From the NCBI RefSeq assembly GCF_002288925.2, contig NW_022098000.1:21861205-21925204 (forward strand): DNA of 64,000 nucleotides, given 5' to 3'. The stretch is from Delphinapterus leucas. Lineage: Eukaryota > Chordata > Mammalia > Artiodactyla > Monodontidae. Both the position numbers and the translations under genes were made by a program. Every line of letters begins with the position of its first letter. Position 1 is the first letter of the stretch. The notes under the pieces were generated by a model. The model made no database searches. It worked only from the letters and a program-made list of their open reading frames with translations, and was not told where the DNA came from. Of the stretch, positions 23,276-34,500 are shown one piece after another.

Positions 23276-25009
23276 GCACAGGTAATCAAAAACATTTTAA
23301 TGATTAATGTTTAGACATTATTTAACATTGTGGGTATATCCAGATGAGCTAAAGCACACACTTTGACAGCACACTATTGAATGTTATACTTTCTGTATTG
23401 AAATATGTAGACATTTGCAAACTAGTACCTAGGAAGACATACATTTACAAATATACACATTCTAGATTTGATAAGGTAAATGTAAACAGATGCTGTGACT
23501 CCTTCCAAACAGAAATCCCACAAGACTAATTAAGAGAACCAACTGGCTCCCTATAGTATGAATGTGCAAAATTAAAGCATGATAAACTGGTATTTACATA
23601 AATATTAAACCAACAATTCGTTCATACATTGTCAACGACCTTCTCAGATGTGTCACGAGTGGTTCAGTGAATGTTTTTTTCCTCCAGACGGAGAAGGTTA
23701 TTCCGAGGCTAAATTCCAGCACTTTAAGATGACACACACAACAGTCCTTATCTGTTTGACCACTGCCTCTAGGGTGTGAGACATGATTTTATGATAAGCA
23801 GTCTTGTTTTTAAACAAGTATTTCTAAACAAATCTTTAGATTTGAAGCACGATAAAAAAATTACAGGTGCTATTAGATTTACATTAAACAAACCATCTCT
23901 ATCCAATCCCCCAGTTCTCTCATGCTGCAGCTATCTGTTTAATTTTACCTTAAGTTTTTCTAAGGTCCTTTCCCCACCTTTAATTCATTTTGGTAAGCTA
24001 GGCACATTTTCAAAGGAAGTTTGTGCCAAAACAAATAGTACAGAAATCAACCCAAATTTGGACCCTGGCAACCAGTTCCCCCACTGCTCATCTATGGGAC
24101 TCTGTCAAATGGTAAACATTTAATCATCTCTCTTGAAAAGTATAAATCTTCTCTCACAAGTGGAAAGCAAAATGGGCTTTGTTTCCTGTATAAAAACACT
24201 TAAGCAATTCTGAAATTTAAAACGGCCTTACTCATCCTACACACTTCCTAAAATCCTGAAGACAAAGAATATATATTTTAAGTTTCATCAAGACTGCTTT
24301 AGAACCCCCCTCCCTTTTTACATTATTAATAGTGGCACTCAAAATAAAAAAATAAGATCTGTTAAAAAGTTAAACTGACTGTTCCACTAGATTTGAACCT
24401 GCCTGATTTAAAGCCGATATTACAAAACTGAAGGTGCCAAGTTCACATGTACAAGTCACTTGAAACTACGTGTCACACGATAGTTTCATAAGTCATGGTC
24501 TTTGATTTTTCTGAACAGAGCTATTAGAAATGAATAAAAACTTGAAACATACCCTAATTTAAACGAATACGCTTTGGGCCCTGTTTTTTAACTTTTAAGG
24601 CATGTGTGTTTCTCTACTGTAACACCAGTATTATACAAATTTACAATCACATGCATGGTCTACAGTTAAAAAAAAAAAAGTGTGGATTACAGTGTTATTA
24701 AATTGTGAATCACAATTCAGCACCTATCATGTTATAACTAATAAGGCAACAGCAGTGTCGTGTACTACAACAACACGCCCTCCACAGTCTAGCGCAGGGG
24801 TCGGTGAGAGCCCAGAAATGTTAAAAATCTTATGCCTACTTGGGTAATCTGTCTACATTTCCTAGGGGTTTGGAACTGATGGAGGAGGTCCTACGTGAGT
24901 CACACTATGGTAGGCCGACTAGTTACGGCAGCTGTTAACGAGCATTGGGCACAATTCATTTGTGCTTACAATCAGACGACGGGGTTCAGAGGCTGTCAGC
25001 CCTTGGGCC
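23276..25009 (-). other. ELOVL5: Duplicate ELOVL5 3'UTR (copy 1)
   Basis: Copy of 37968-39701, with the same ATTAAA poly(A) signal at 23296-23301. No difference from copy 2 was seen in the parts compared. Confidence 0.6.
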
Positions 25010-25141
25010 TCAGTCCTTACGCTGCTTCCTCGGCTTCACACTGTTTTCCAGAGAAGAAAAGCTGCTGGTGTGGCCGTTCACGGCCGTCACGGAGCCGTTC
25101 TGGTGTTCTCTCCTCCGGGAGGCCCCCTTCTTGTTGTAGGT
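25010..25141 (-). pseudogene. ELOVL5: Duplicate ELOVL5 exon 8 coding part (copy 1)
   Basis: Identical to 39702-39833, including the acceptor, the 4-residue tail deletion and the TGA at 25012-25010. Together with the duplicate exon 7 it forms an intact but headless terminal exon pair. Confidence 0.93.
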
Positions 25142-26351
25142 CTGCAAGGCATAAGGGCAGATGGCAACCACGGCGGGGGCCCAGCTGCATCCCTAACGTT
25201 AGAGCCTTTGGGGACCAGTGCTATCATATCAAGAAGCAACGTCTGTGGTCAAGCGACCAGGAAAATGTTTTTTTGCCACTGGTTTCGCTCACTCTTCCAT
25301 TTTTTTGAGGCTCAGCCGGGTAAGTTCAGTGAGTCACAGGCTCACTGTATCAATGTTATCTGAGAGTTAGACAGAAAACACAATTTACACTCCACTCAGC
25401 TCTGCCTTCAAAACTGCCTCATGACTTCAGCAGCTATTTCGGCCCTTTACGTACAAAGTGCTCTGCCACAAGGGCAGTCAAAACAGGTGTGGCTTCAGCT
25501 TCGTCGGGCCCTATCCTTTAACCTCCCTCATACCTGGTGACTGCCCCAAAGTGTAGCACGAACCACCAGCCCAGCAAGATGTGAATGCAACTCAAAGCCG
25601 CCACCCCAGGTGTGTCTGGGGAAAGGTGTCTGCCTGCATGGGGCGCAGGGAGGGGCAAACATGCTGCTTTGCCCCTCCGCCCCCCGGGGGGGGAGGGATG
25701 CTCAATGTGACCCGGCTTTACTCCCTCTTCCTTGCTCCTGACCACCCCCTATATGCCTGCCCAGAACCAGGCCCTGCCCATGGAGCACGAACACACGAGC
25801 CCCAGGGATGACGGGACACAGGGGAGTCAACTGTGGCTGCAAAAGGTCAGGCTCCCCTGTAGGTAACCTGCCCTAAACAGACCCTTCCACGAGCAAAAAC
25901 CTACATCACATCATGCACATGGGAACGACCCACACCCCCAAACCTGAGCAGCGGGGAGAGAAAGTGTAAGAAAACCAGGACGAAAGGCTGATTTCTGTCT
26001 ACAACTGGGATCTGTGATGGAAATTTCTTCAGACATTTAATTAAACCCCAAAGTTCAGGGCAGTGGGGCTGAGGGACATGGCGTTGAGACTCACCTATGG
26101 CGGGTCTGCAGTGGCCACGAGGGAAGCGGTACGGGGCCTGCTGGACAGCTCTGCTTTCCCACAGGGACCCCGAGCCTCCCTCATCGAAGACCTGGAACTC
26201 CAGAGGCCTGGACAGACTTCAGTACCTCCTCCTACATTGGCAGTGACCCCCACCCCGGCCCCACCAAGGCAGGGGCTCCCCATAAGGAACGAATGAGGGC
26301 CTTGGCTGCAAGGACCCCAAATCTCAACCGCCACAGAAGAGTGAGATTTAC
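25142..26351 (-). other. Duplicate ELOVL5 intron 7 (copy at 39834-41043)
   Basis: 1,210 bp between the orphan exons 8 and 7. No repeat I can name. Confidence 0.85.
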
Positions 26352-26486
26352 CTGAATATAGAAGTTTGTGAAGAGGGCAATCAGAGAAATCATGTATCCA
26401 ATCTGGAAATACAACCAACCAAGAGGGAAGGCGCACGGCCAGATGACCCCGCAGCTGGTCTGGATGATGGTCAGCACAAACTGTAC
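26352..26486 (-). pseudogene. ELOVL5: Duplicate ELOVL5 exon 7 (copy 1)
   Basis: Exactly the same as 41044-41178 with an offset of 14,692: same 45 codons, acceptor and donor. It lies 3' of the complete gene, about 13.2 kb downstream of the real stop codon. It is not decayed; it is called an orphan exon because no upstream coding exon is duplicated with it. It could only be used by read-through transcription past the copy-2 poly(A) site, and would give the same protein. Confidence 0.93.
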
Positions 26487-26759
26487 CTGGTTGGGGAGGA
26501 GACACAGCTGAGCACGCGGCCACGGCCCAGGGTCAAGGCATCCGCCAGATGGGCGCTCTACCCCGCACCCCCAAGTTTTATTAACCCTTCTGTAGGTACA
26601 GAGGTCATTTCAAAAACATGGTGCATATGCTAAACGTACTCAAACTCGTTATACGTCTGAATGGGTCCTATGTATACGCTCCTCCCCTTCCAACTACTGA
26701 AACCATCTTCTCTGAACCTTGGGGAACAGCCGGCAACACTGCGTTGTACATTCGGCAGT

Positions 26760-26875
26760 TGCTGAGGGTAGATTTCACAACAGATACATATATCAAGTCA
26801 TTACGTTGTACACCCTAAACTTACACGATACTATATGTGAATTATATCTCAATGACGCTGGAGGAAAAAATGGAA
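26760..26875 (+). mobile_element. L1 3'-terminal fragment (copy at 41452-41567)
   Basis: 'tacaccctaaacttacacga' and 'gaattatatctcaatgacgc' match the last bases of old L1 elements. Confidence 0.65.
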
Positions 26876-26895
26876 AACGTGTTTAAAAAACCTAA

Positions 26896-26914
26896 TACAC
26901 ACACACACACACAC
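26896..26914. repeat. (AC)n dinucleotide repeat (copy at 41588-41606)
   Basis: Pure AC run of the same length in both copies. Confidence 0.9.
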
Positions 26915-28312
26915 TTCAGGAATACAGTATAGGAGATGCAAGAGTTTTGTTTTTTGTTTTCTTTGTAAAGGAAGGATGGGCGTGGGGTGTACGTTTAGAG
27001 GGACCAGGGACCTCACCGCAGGACGTGCAATCCCACGGGACACTTTCCCCATCCTTATCCGTGGACCTTCTGGTTGGTGAAGGCTGAGGCTGGCAGACAG
27101 ACTTATACTCTGACTGGCATATAATGCTAATTCCTTAGATTATTTCTGACAAGTCAATCTTGAGAAGCAAGGGAAGGGCCGAGGGAAATGGGGAGAAGGG
27201 GCTAAGATAAGGCGTGGCTGCTGCTTCCTTTAAGGAGTTAACAGCGGAGGGCAGGGCTCTGCCCACTGGATTTCGGGCCCGCCTTTCAGTGCTTCCATGT
27301 AGGGAACTGGTTTTTGTTTGTTTCCTTTTTTAAGGTTAAGTATTCTAGACTGAGAAGAAACTGTAACTGGTGTGTAGAATAAATCTAGGCGACCTGGGTG
27401 CCATCTTCCACCTCAAAGGGCAGAGCCTAATGGGAAACCAACTCTCCAGGCTGCTCTAAATTCTGCTTCTGCAGAGCCATGCTGCGTGGAGCAAATCGAT
27501 CTCTGCGTCGCTTCTCAAGCGTAACAGGGAGGCTGAAGAACAATTATCCTTCCTCACAGGTGGGTAAGGAGAAAATTAACAAGGACTGTCCAGCCGCTGG
27601 CAAAGAGATGATAACGAAACGCCAAACACATAAGCAGCTCAGAAGGTCTCCTCGGATTTTTTTTTCCCAGAAGGTTATCTTTCAATATTGAAAAATTGCA
27701 GTTGGCTTGGAGGGATCTGAATCAGCTTGGTTTCCTTAGAAAAAAATATACCAATAAGGCAAGGCCAGGGCCAAGAGTTTAATACCTAATATCGACAGGT
27801 TAGCTAGCTCTGGCCTATTGCTCCCATGTCCTCATCTATAAAACAGGGGTAATAACACGAAATCAGGCTACTGGGACAATCCATGTAAAACTGCTTACTT
27901 GACGTGAGAGCCTGGCACGTAGTAAACTCAACAAATGTCAGGATTTTAACGTGAGTAGTAATAGTGTTAATAATTAGTTTATGAAAGAAATCAGGAAGGG
28001 AGAGGAATAGGGTGTATAATATACTGACAGCTGAGGAAAGCTTTAAGAAGGACGGTGGGAAATAACCACCAAGTGCGAACAGCTGCTGGGTGGCCCTGGC
28101 ACGTGGGCCCAGGAAGGGGGCCGTCACCTGAGGCACAGCAGTGCCACCCTCACCACCACACAGGCTGAGAGGTCGCCCGGCACCTGCATCCTTGCTGCCT
28201 AATAAGCTAGCGCCCTGGGCTCACGCTCCTCCCAGCAAATCCTGGAAACACATACACAGACTTCGCCTTGGATGTGGGTTCTGATTAGAAAACATGTGCA
28301 CACACATATGCT
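26915..28312. other. Partial ELOVL5 intron 6 (copy at 41607-43004)
   Basis: Upstream of orphan exon 7. No gene or nameable repeat. In copy 2 the same sequence is part of the 2,178-bp native intron 6 (41179-43356). Confidence 0.7.
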
Positions 28313-28414
28313 CTGTGCACAAACTCAGAACAAATGGCTGAACTTGCAGTCAGAGAGTTCGATCTGTGCACAAACTCAGAACAAATGGCTGAACTTGCAG
28401 TCAGAGAGTTCGAT
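28313..28414. repeat. 51-bp tandem repeat, two units, at the novel duplication join
   Basis: Units 28313-28363 and 28364-28414 are identical (each starts 'ctgtgcacaaactcagaac' and ends 'gagagttcgat'). The second unit ends exactly on the last base of duplication copy 1. Confidence 0.95.
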
Positions 28415-28513
28415 GGCTGGGCCCATGAGCCATGGCCGCTGAGCCTGCGCGTCCGGAGCCTGTGCTCCGCAACGGGAGAGGCCACAACAGTGAGAGGCCC
28501 GTGTACTGCAAAA
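28415..28513 (+). mobile_element. Truncated CHR SINE (3' half) created by the duplication join
   Basis: Corresponds to 13723 onward of the intact SINE at 13627-13842. Its tRNA-like head is missing because the duplication join falls inside the element. Confidence 0.9.
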
Positions 28514-31500
28514 AAAACAAACAAAAATACCCACACATTTGAGACTCTCCTATGTGCCAGGCAATAGAAAAAGCCCTTGTCTTCTAGGCGGGGGACAAAC
28601 AAATGAATACATAAGAGAATGAAACTCTTACACAGGAAAACAAAGCCAAGTAAGAGAGAGGAGTGTGTGAGGAGGGTGTAGGGAGGTATTTTAGACCTGC
28701 TACTTAGGGAGGCCTCTAAATTTAGGGAGGTGGCATTTAAGTGCAGAACAAGTCACGGAAATAACTTATCTGGGGAGGAGCCGCACGGACGAGGTCTCAA
28801 GATGGGCAGAGCTCGGCTACAGGGAACCAGCGAAGAGGATTGTGGCTGAAGCCAGGAGCCGGGGGTGGGCGGGGAGGTCTGAGGGGGCCGGAACAGCTCC
28901 GGAAGAGCCTGCAGGCCATGGAAAGATCCAGGATTTTATTTGCTGCTGAGCAACTGTCTGGAAGTGGCCCTGAGGTGAGGGAAGCTGGTGACCCCGAGGG
29001 GACCTTGGGTCAGCTCTTCCATGCGCTATTCTAAATGCCAATTCACAGCTGACTCTCGAGTCCTTGAACGCAGGGGTTCCCACCTTGGGTCCCAACAAGC
29101 TGGGAACATTTAGGGATTTTTTGTTTTCAATTGAGGTAAAGTTGATTTACAATGTTGTGTTGGTTTCTGGTGTACAGCAAAGTGATCCAGTTATACATGT
29201 ATGTATCTATTCTTTTTCAGATTCTTTTCCATTATAGGTTATTACACGGTATTGAATGTAGTTCCCTGTGCTGTACAGTAGGTCCTTGTGGGTTTTCTCC
29301 TTTATATATAGTAGTGTGTATCTGCTAATCCCAAACTCGTAATTTATCTTTCCCCTACCCCCTTTCCCCCTGGTAACCATAAGTTTGTTTTCTACGTCTA
29401 TGAGTCTGTTTCTGTTTTGTAAAGAAGTTCATTTGTATCAGAGTCCCCCCCTGCAGATCCTGTGACCTATGTGTGTCTTCTCTAATCCTGGACAGCCACA
29501 CTGAGTTATAGGAGGTTGGGTAATTTGACAAGGTCACATTGTGTCTTAGTTCAGGCTGCCATAACAGTACCATAGACTAGGTGGCTTATAAACAAATGCA
29601 TTTCTCACAGTTCTGGAAGCTGGAAGTCTGAGATTAGATGCCAGCATGGTCAGGTTCTGGTGAGACCCTCCTTCGGGCTGCAGACTGCCGACTTCTTGCA
29701 TCCTCATATGATGGAGAGAGAGAAGCAAGCTCTCCTGCCACTCTTAGAAGGGTGCTAATCCCATTCACGAGGACTCCACCCTCATGACCTCATCTAATCC
29801 TAATCACCTCCCAAAGCCCATCTCCTAATACCATCACACTGAGGGGTAGGGTTTCAATATATGAATTTTGGGGGTGCACATTCAGTCCATGACACATGGT
29901 GAGATTTAAACTTGGATCTAATTGGCTGGAAAGCCTGTTTTTCTCACTGCACATGGTGTTGTCCAGCCCTTCCTGATTACTCCATTCATTCATCAAAACA
30001 TTTACTGAACATCTGCTGTGTCTGGTTCTGTGCTGGGCACACACTAGGGATTAGACACAAATAAGAGACAGTTCCTGCCCTCAAGTGTCTTAGAATCGAA
30101 TGGGCTGTTTATAATCCACACTGGCATCTTCCAGAATGGAGTGAGATTATAACACACAGTCTCCACCACCCACCCACCCACACAGCTTTAGTCTTTCTGA
30201 AATGGACATCTGTCTTATTCTTCTCATTAAAGGACCTTGGCAACTGCTAGGCAGGATGCGCCACTGCCAGGCATGAAAAGCAGTGGTTGACCCATTGTGT
30301 CCTCGGATGACATTGGTACTACCGTTCACAGTTGAATTTTGCTTATATTTGAATCCTTAATTGTTGCTTAAAAAAGTCTTCAAAGAGATCACCCTATGGT
30401 GCAGGGCTGAAATGACAAGATATCAGTGTACAAGCCTGCCCGTCACGTGGAGAGCAGCAGGAATCCCAGATACTCACAGAACTGTCAGAGCCCAGCATGG
30501 GGCTCACTCGTGCTGGGTGAAGGGCCACCGTTCAGGTGGAGAACAGACAGGTCTATCAAGACCTTCCTGACAGCTTCCTAGAGAAGGTGGGAAACTTCCA
30601 GTGATATCTTATTCAGCTCAATAAGTACCAATTTAAACACATACACAGACACTCCAATATCCTTCCATATGCCTCAAACCATCTCAAGTATAACAGTGCC
30701 TGAGATTATTCTCAATGTCAGTGTCCTGCTTATGTCCTTCAGAACAGTTATCATAATTTGTAATTAGTTGGTTTGCTTGTTCTTGTCTTTCTTCCAGGAT
30801 GAGGTTATCTTTTCATTGCTGTTTCCCCAGCAACTGGCAAAATGCCCAGAACCTCAGCAGGAGTTGGGGGAAACAGCAAGTTTCTGAGACGCCAGATACT
30901 TACCAGTGACCAAAGCAATTTGGAACTGTCTTCAGTGTCTGAGAGAAACCGACTCAAATGTTTTACTGTAATGCAGATGCAGTAAGTGCTATATTGATAT
31001 CTAAGTAAATATATGCTACTGTCAGTTCTTTAAAAACAGAATAATGAATGCAAAATGTGATTATTTTTCCAACCCTTTTTTTTGGCTGCGTCGCACGGCA
31101 CATGGGATCTTAGTTCCCTGACGAGGGATCATACCTGCACCTCCTGCATTGGAAGGGCGGAGTCTTAACCACTGGACGACCAGGGAAGTCCCCTGACAAA
31201 GATTTTTATTAAATTTACAGATATGATTTGGCGTTACCTTTTACGACTTGGCGCTTTCTTTTACTCAGTGGCATCACAGAAGGAAGAGATAGTACATGAG
31301 TGTAAAAGTCCTTTAAATATGACAAAGCATTAAATCAGATGGTTTAATATTTGGGGATCTCTGTACAATTCTCCCAGCATCTCTAATCCATTAACTGAAA
31401 CCCCTCATTAGATAATGTGTACTTTCCAAATAATTTACAATCACACTGATGTAAGCGTGGAGGTAAATTATCACCCTGGTTGGAAGGGAAGCAGCCAGCA

Positions 31501-34500
31501 TGGGAATAATGGAGCTGTAATCCTGTACTTTAGGAGCTGGTCTGAGGGGCTGCCTTCTGGGCGGCTCCCTGCAGGGTGAGCTCATCAGATTGGAACAGGT
31601 GGGCCCATTTGAACTCTGGTGTCACACTCACCTGGGCAGGTCTCGCATGCTCTCTGGGTCTCAGCTTCCTCATCTGTGAGGTGGAGACGATAGACGCTAA
31701 TACCTGACGCGGGGAGGAAAGCACCTGTGTCTCGCGCTCAGTGGGCGCTCGGTACAAGGCACACATCTCAGTCGGTTGGGGCTACTGTGATAGAACACCA
31801 CAGACCAGGAGGCTTATAAACAACGAACATTTATTGCTTTCAGTTCTAGAAGCTGGCAGGTCCAAAATCAAGGTGCAGATTTGGTGACTGGTGAGTCCCG
31901 GCTTCCTCACAGATGGTCATCTTCACCCTATAAACTCACCTGGCAGAAGGGACTGGCTAGCTCTCTGGGGCCTCTTTCCTTTATTAAAGGCGCTAATCTC
32001 AATCACAAGGGCTTCACCCTCATGATCTCATCACCTCCCAAAGGCCCCATCTCCAAATCCCATCGCCTTGGGCATTACGTATCAACAGATGAACTTAACA
32101 GGGACACAAACATGCAGACCACGGCACCGCTCCACACCTGACTCCCTTCTGGAACACCTGAACCAAGCTGAGTCCCTTTAGCGATTTGTAAGGCTGGTGA
32201 GGGCACCGCAGCTGTTCAGCTCAGATCGTAAGAGAAGCTGCTGCCAGATGTAAGCTATTATATAGAGAATGATAAACAACATCCTGCTGTATAGCACAGA
32301 GAACTATAATTCAATAGCCTATTCTAAACCATAACGGAAAAGAATACTTTAAAAATGTATATAATTGTATAACTGAGTCACTTTGCTGTACAGCAGAAAC
32401 TAACACAACACTGTAGATCAACTAGACTCCAACAAAATAGAAAGGAGAAGAGAAGCCTCTAGAACAGCGCTCCTTCTCTGGTGCTTTTATTCCATCAGTG
32501 TTCCTGTCTTCTTCCTTTTATCTGAACGTGGTACTTCCCTCTTTTCCTGCCTCTGCTTCTTCAGAAACTTCATCACAAATCCCACTACAGGTCCTGGGAC
32601 ACAGGCCATGTGCGCTTGGATCTTGGGCCAGTGTGGACACTTGAGAGGTTCTTGAATCCCTTGACCTCCTTTCATAAAGGGCCTTATTTCAATCACCTCC
32701 CACCCATTCTTTTCTGTATTGAGATACATTTAAAACATACTGTAAAAAACATAAAGTTCTTTCTCAAATATACTCCCCAAACATTAGGGATGAATCTAAA
32801 ACAGGCCAAATAAAATTATGCTATGTTAAATCCAGACAAGAAGGTCTGAATTTCACACTGACTATTCCTCTTCAGGGCTGTATTTTCCAAGCCGCCCAGG
32901 GTCCCACAGAGCCGGAGAGGTTGACTGTGTGCAGGATTCTCTGCATTGTACACTGTGTGTTCAAAATCTCGCCTTAGAGATGCATAGGAAGCATGTCAGT
33001 GTCCTGGGGAGGCAAGGGGCTCTGTCTGAGTTCTGTTTTGGAATCACAGAATGTTCCATGGAAGGGCCTAGAACACTCCTACAACCCTCTCTTTTATAGA
33101 TGAGACCCAGAGACTTATGATGTGTCCTACCAGAATTAGATACAGTTAGTGCTATAAAGGATAATTTTTGTTTTTGAGTGACCACTTATGATTAGACAAA
33201 TTCTCCTACTTAAAATCATTTGGTGAGACAACTAAATTTAAGACATCCAATTTACTTCTTTTGAAATCTGATTAAAAAATACAGTAAATCAACTATACTT
33301 TGATTTAAAAAGTGGAAAAAAAGTGGAAAACATACAACAAACTAGTGAATATAATGAAAAAAGAAGCAGATTCACAGATACAGAGAACTAGTGGTTCTCA
33401 GTGGGGGGGGCAATATAGGAGTAGGGGGACTAAGAGGTACAAACTATTAGGTATAAAACAAGCTACAACATGGGGAATATAGCCAGTATTCTGTAAAAAC
33501 TGTAAATGGAGTTACTTTTAAAAATTGTATAAAAAAAAATCAAAAAAAGAAATTTGAGTTCCCTTACCAAAAGCTAGTATTAACTGAGCTTCAACCAAGG
33601 ATAATCTAGTGGAAATAATTTGTGTTGAGCAACAGAATTCTAAAATCTGATGAACGTGCAACATTTCCTCGTTTCCTTACCTATATGGTCTCTCATCCTT
33701 GATAGTAAATAGGTGGTTGTTACTGTAAAGCCCTGTGCCAAACACTCTGAATCTCATCTCTGCCTTTAACCTCAGCCATCTGTCACACACCCACAGCACT
33801 CTTCACGGTTGAGGAAACTGAGGTTCCGGAAAGTGAGGTGACTTGTTTGCGGTCCCACAGTCAACAGCAAAGCCTGTATTCTAACATGTACTCGGTGCTG
33901 GACCACTTCCAGCAGACAGGGGCACTGCTTGTGGCCTAAGACACTGTGCCCGTACCCCATCACACCCAGTTCTAAAATAAGGATGGGATTCAGGACCTAG
34001 CTTGGGGTCATGACTTTCCTCTTCTGGAGTCCTGAGGAAAGCTAGACTTGGATCCCCTCTGCTCCCTTGTGTGGGCATGGCCCGACTTTGGGCCTTGGTC
34101 TTAAAATACATTTTACCAGGGGTGCTGGCTCTGCGTGAGCGGCACTGCAGGGTGAGCAGGCAGGCACGGTTTGGTCACCCCAAGTCACGTGGCCTTACAA
34201 AGGACGGACCACCTCGGCACTTCACGAGGGGACACAGGAGACACGAGGTTGCTGGAGCCTGGTGTTGATGGTTTGCTACAAAGAGGCAGCTGTTTCACTG
34301 GGAAGATCGTCAAGGGGAAGGCACACAACTTGCTAAAAAGTGCTAGCTTGGTTGAAACATTGTGAAATTCAACCATCAAGGGAAATCCACATCTATACCC
34401 ATTATCTGAATAAAGAATGCCAGTAGTAATATTATTGATATAAAGAATTTTTTGTTTACACGCTAACATGGAATCCTACCCACGATCCATACCCTTGGGT

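Larger units (their letters stand above)
13723..28414. repeat. 14,692-bp direct tandem duplication, copy 1 (left)
   Basis: Every feature and every open frame in this interval recurs at +14,692 with the same length and sequence, so there are no indels between the copies. Even the (GGGA)n and (AC)n tracts have the same length. The left edge is inside an otherwise intact CHR SINE (13627-13842), so the left flank is native. The right edge joins directly to copy 2 at 28414|28415. Contains ELOVL5 exons 7-8, the 3'UTR and intergenic DNA. Confidence 0.97.

Noticed and set aside
24895..25363. Plus-strand frames of 133-137 residues (and their copies at 39587-40055)
   Set aside because: They are antisense shadows of ELOVL5 exon 8 and its intron.
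25010..26486. A second complete ELOVL gene
   Set aside because: Only the last two coding exons are duplicated; exons 2-6 occur once.
13723..28414. Duplication by unequal crossing-over between two CHR SINEs
   Set aside because: Only the left edge is in a SINE; the right edge (28414/43106) is in unique intron sequence with no homology to it.
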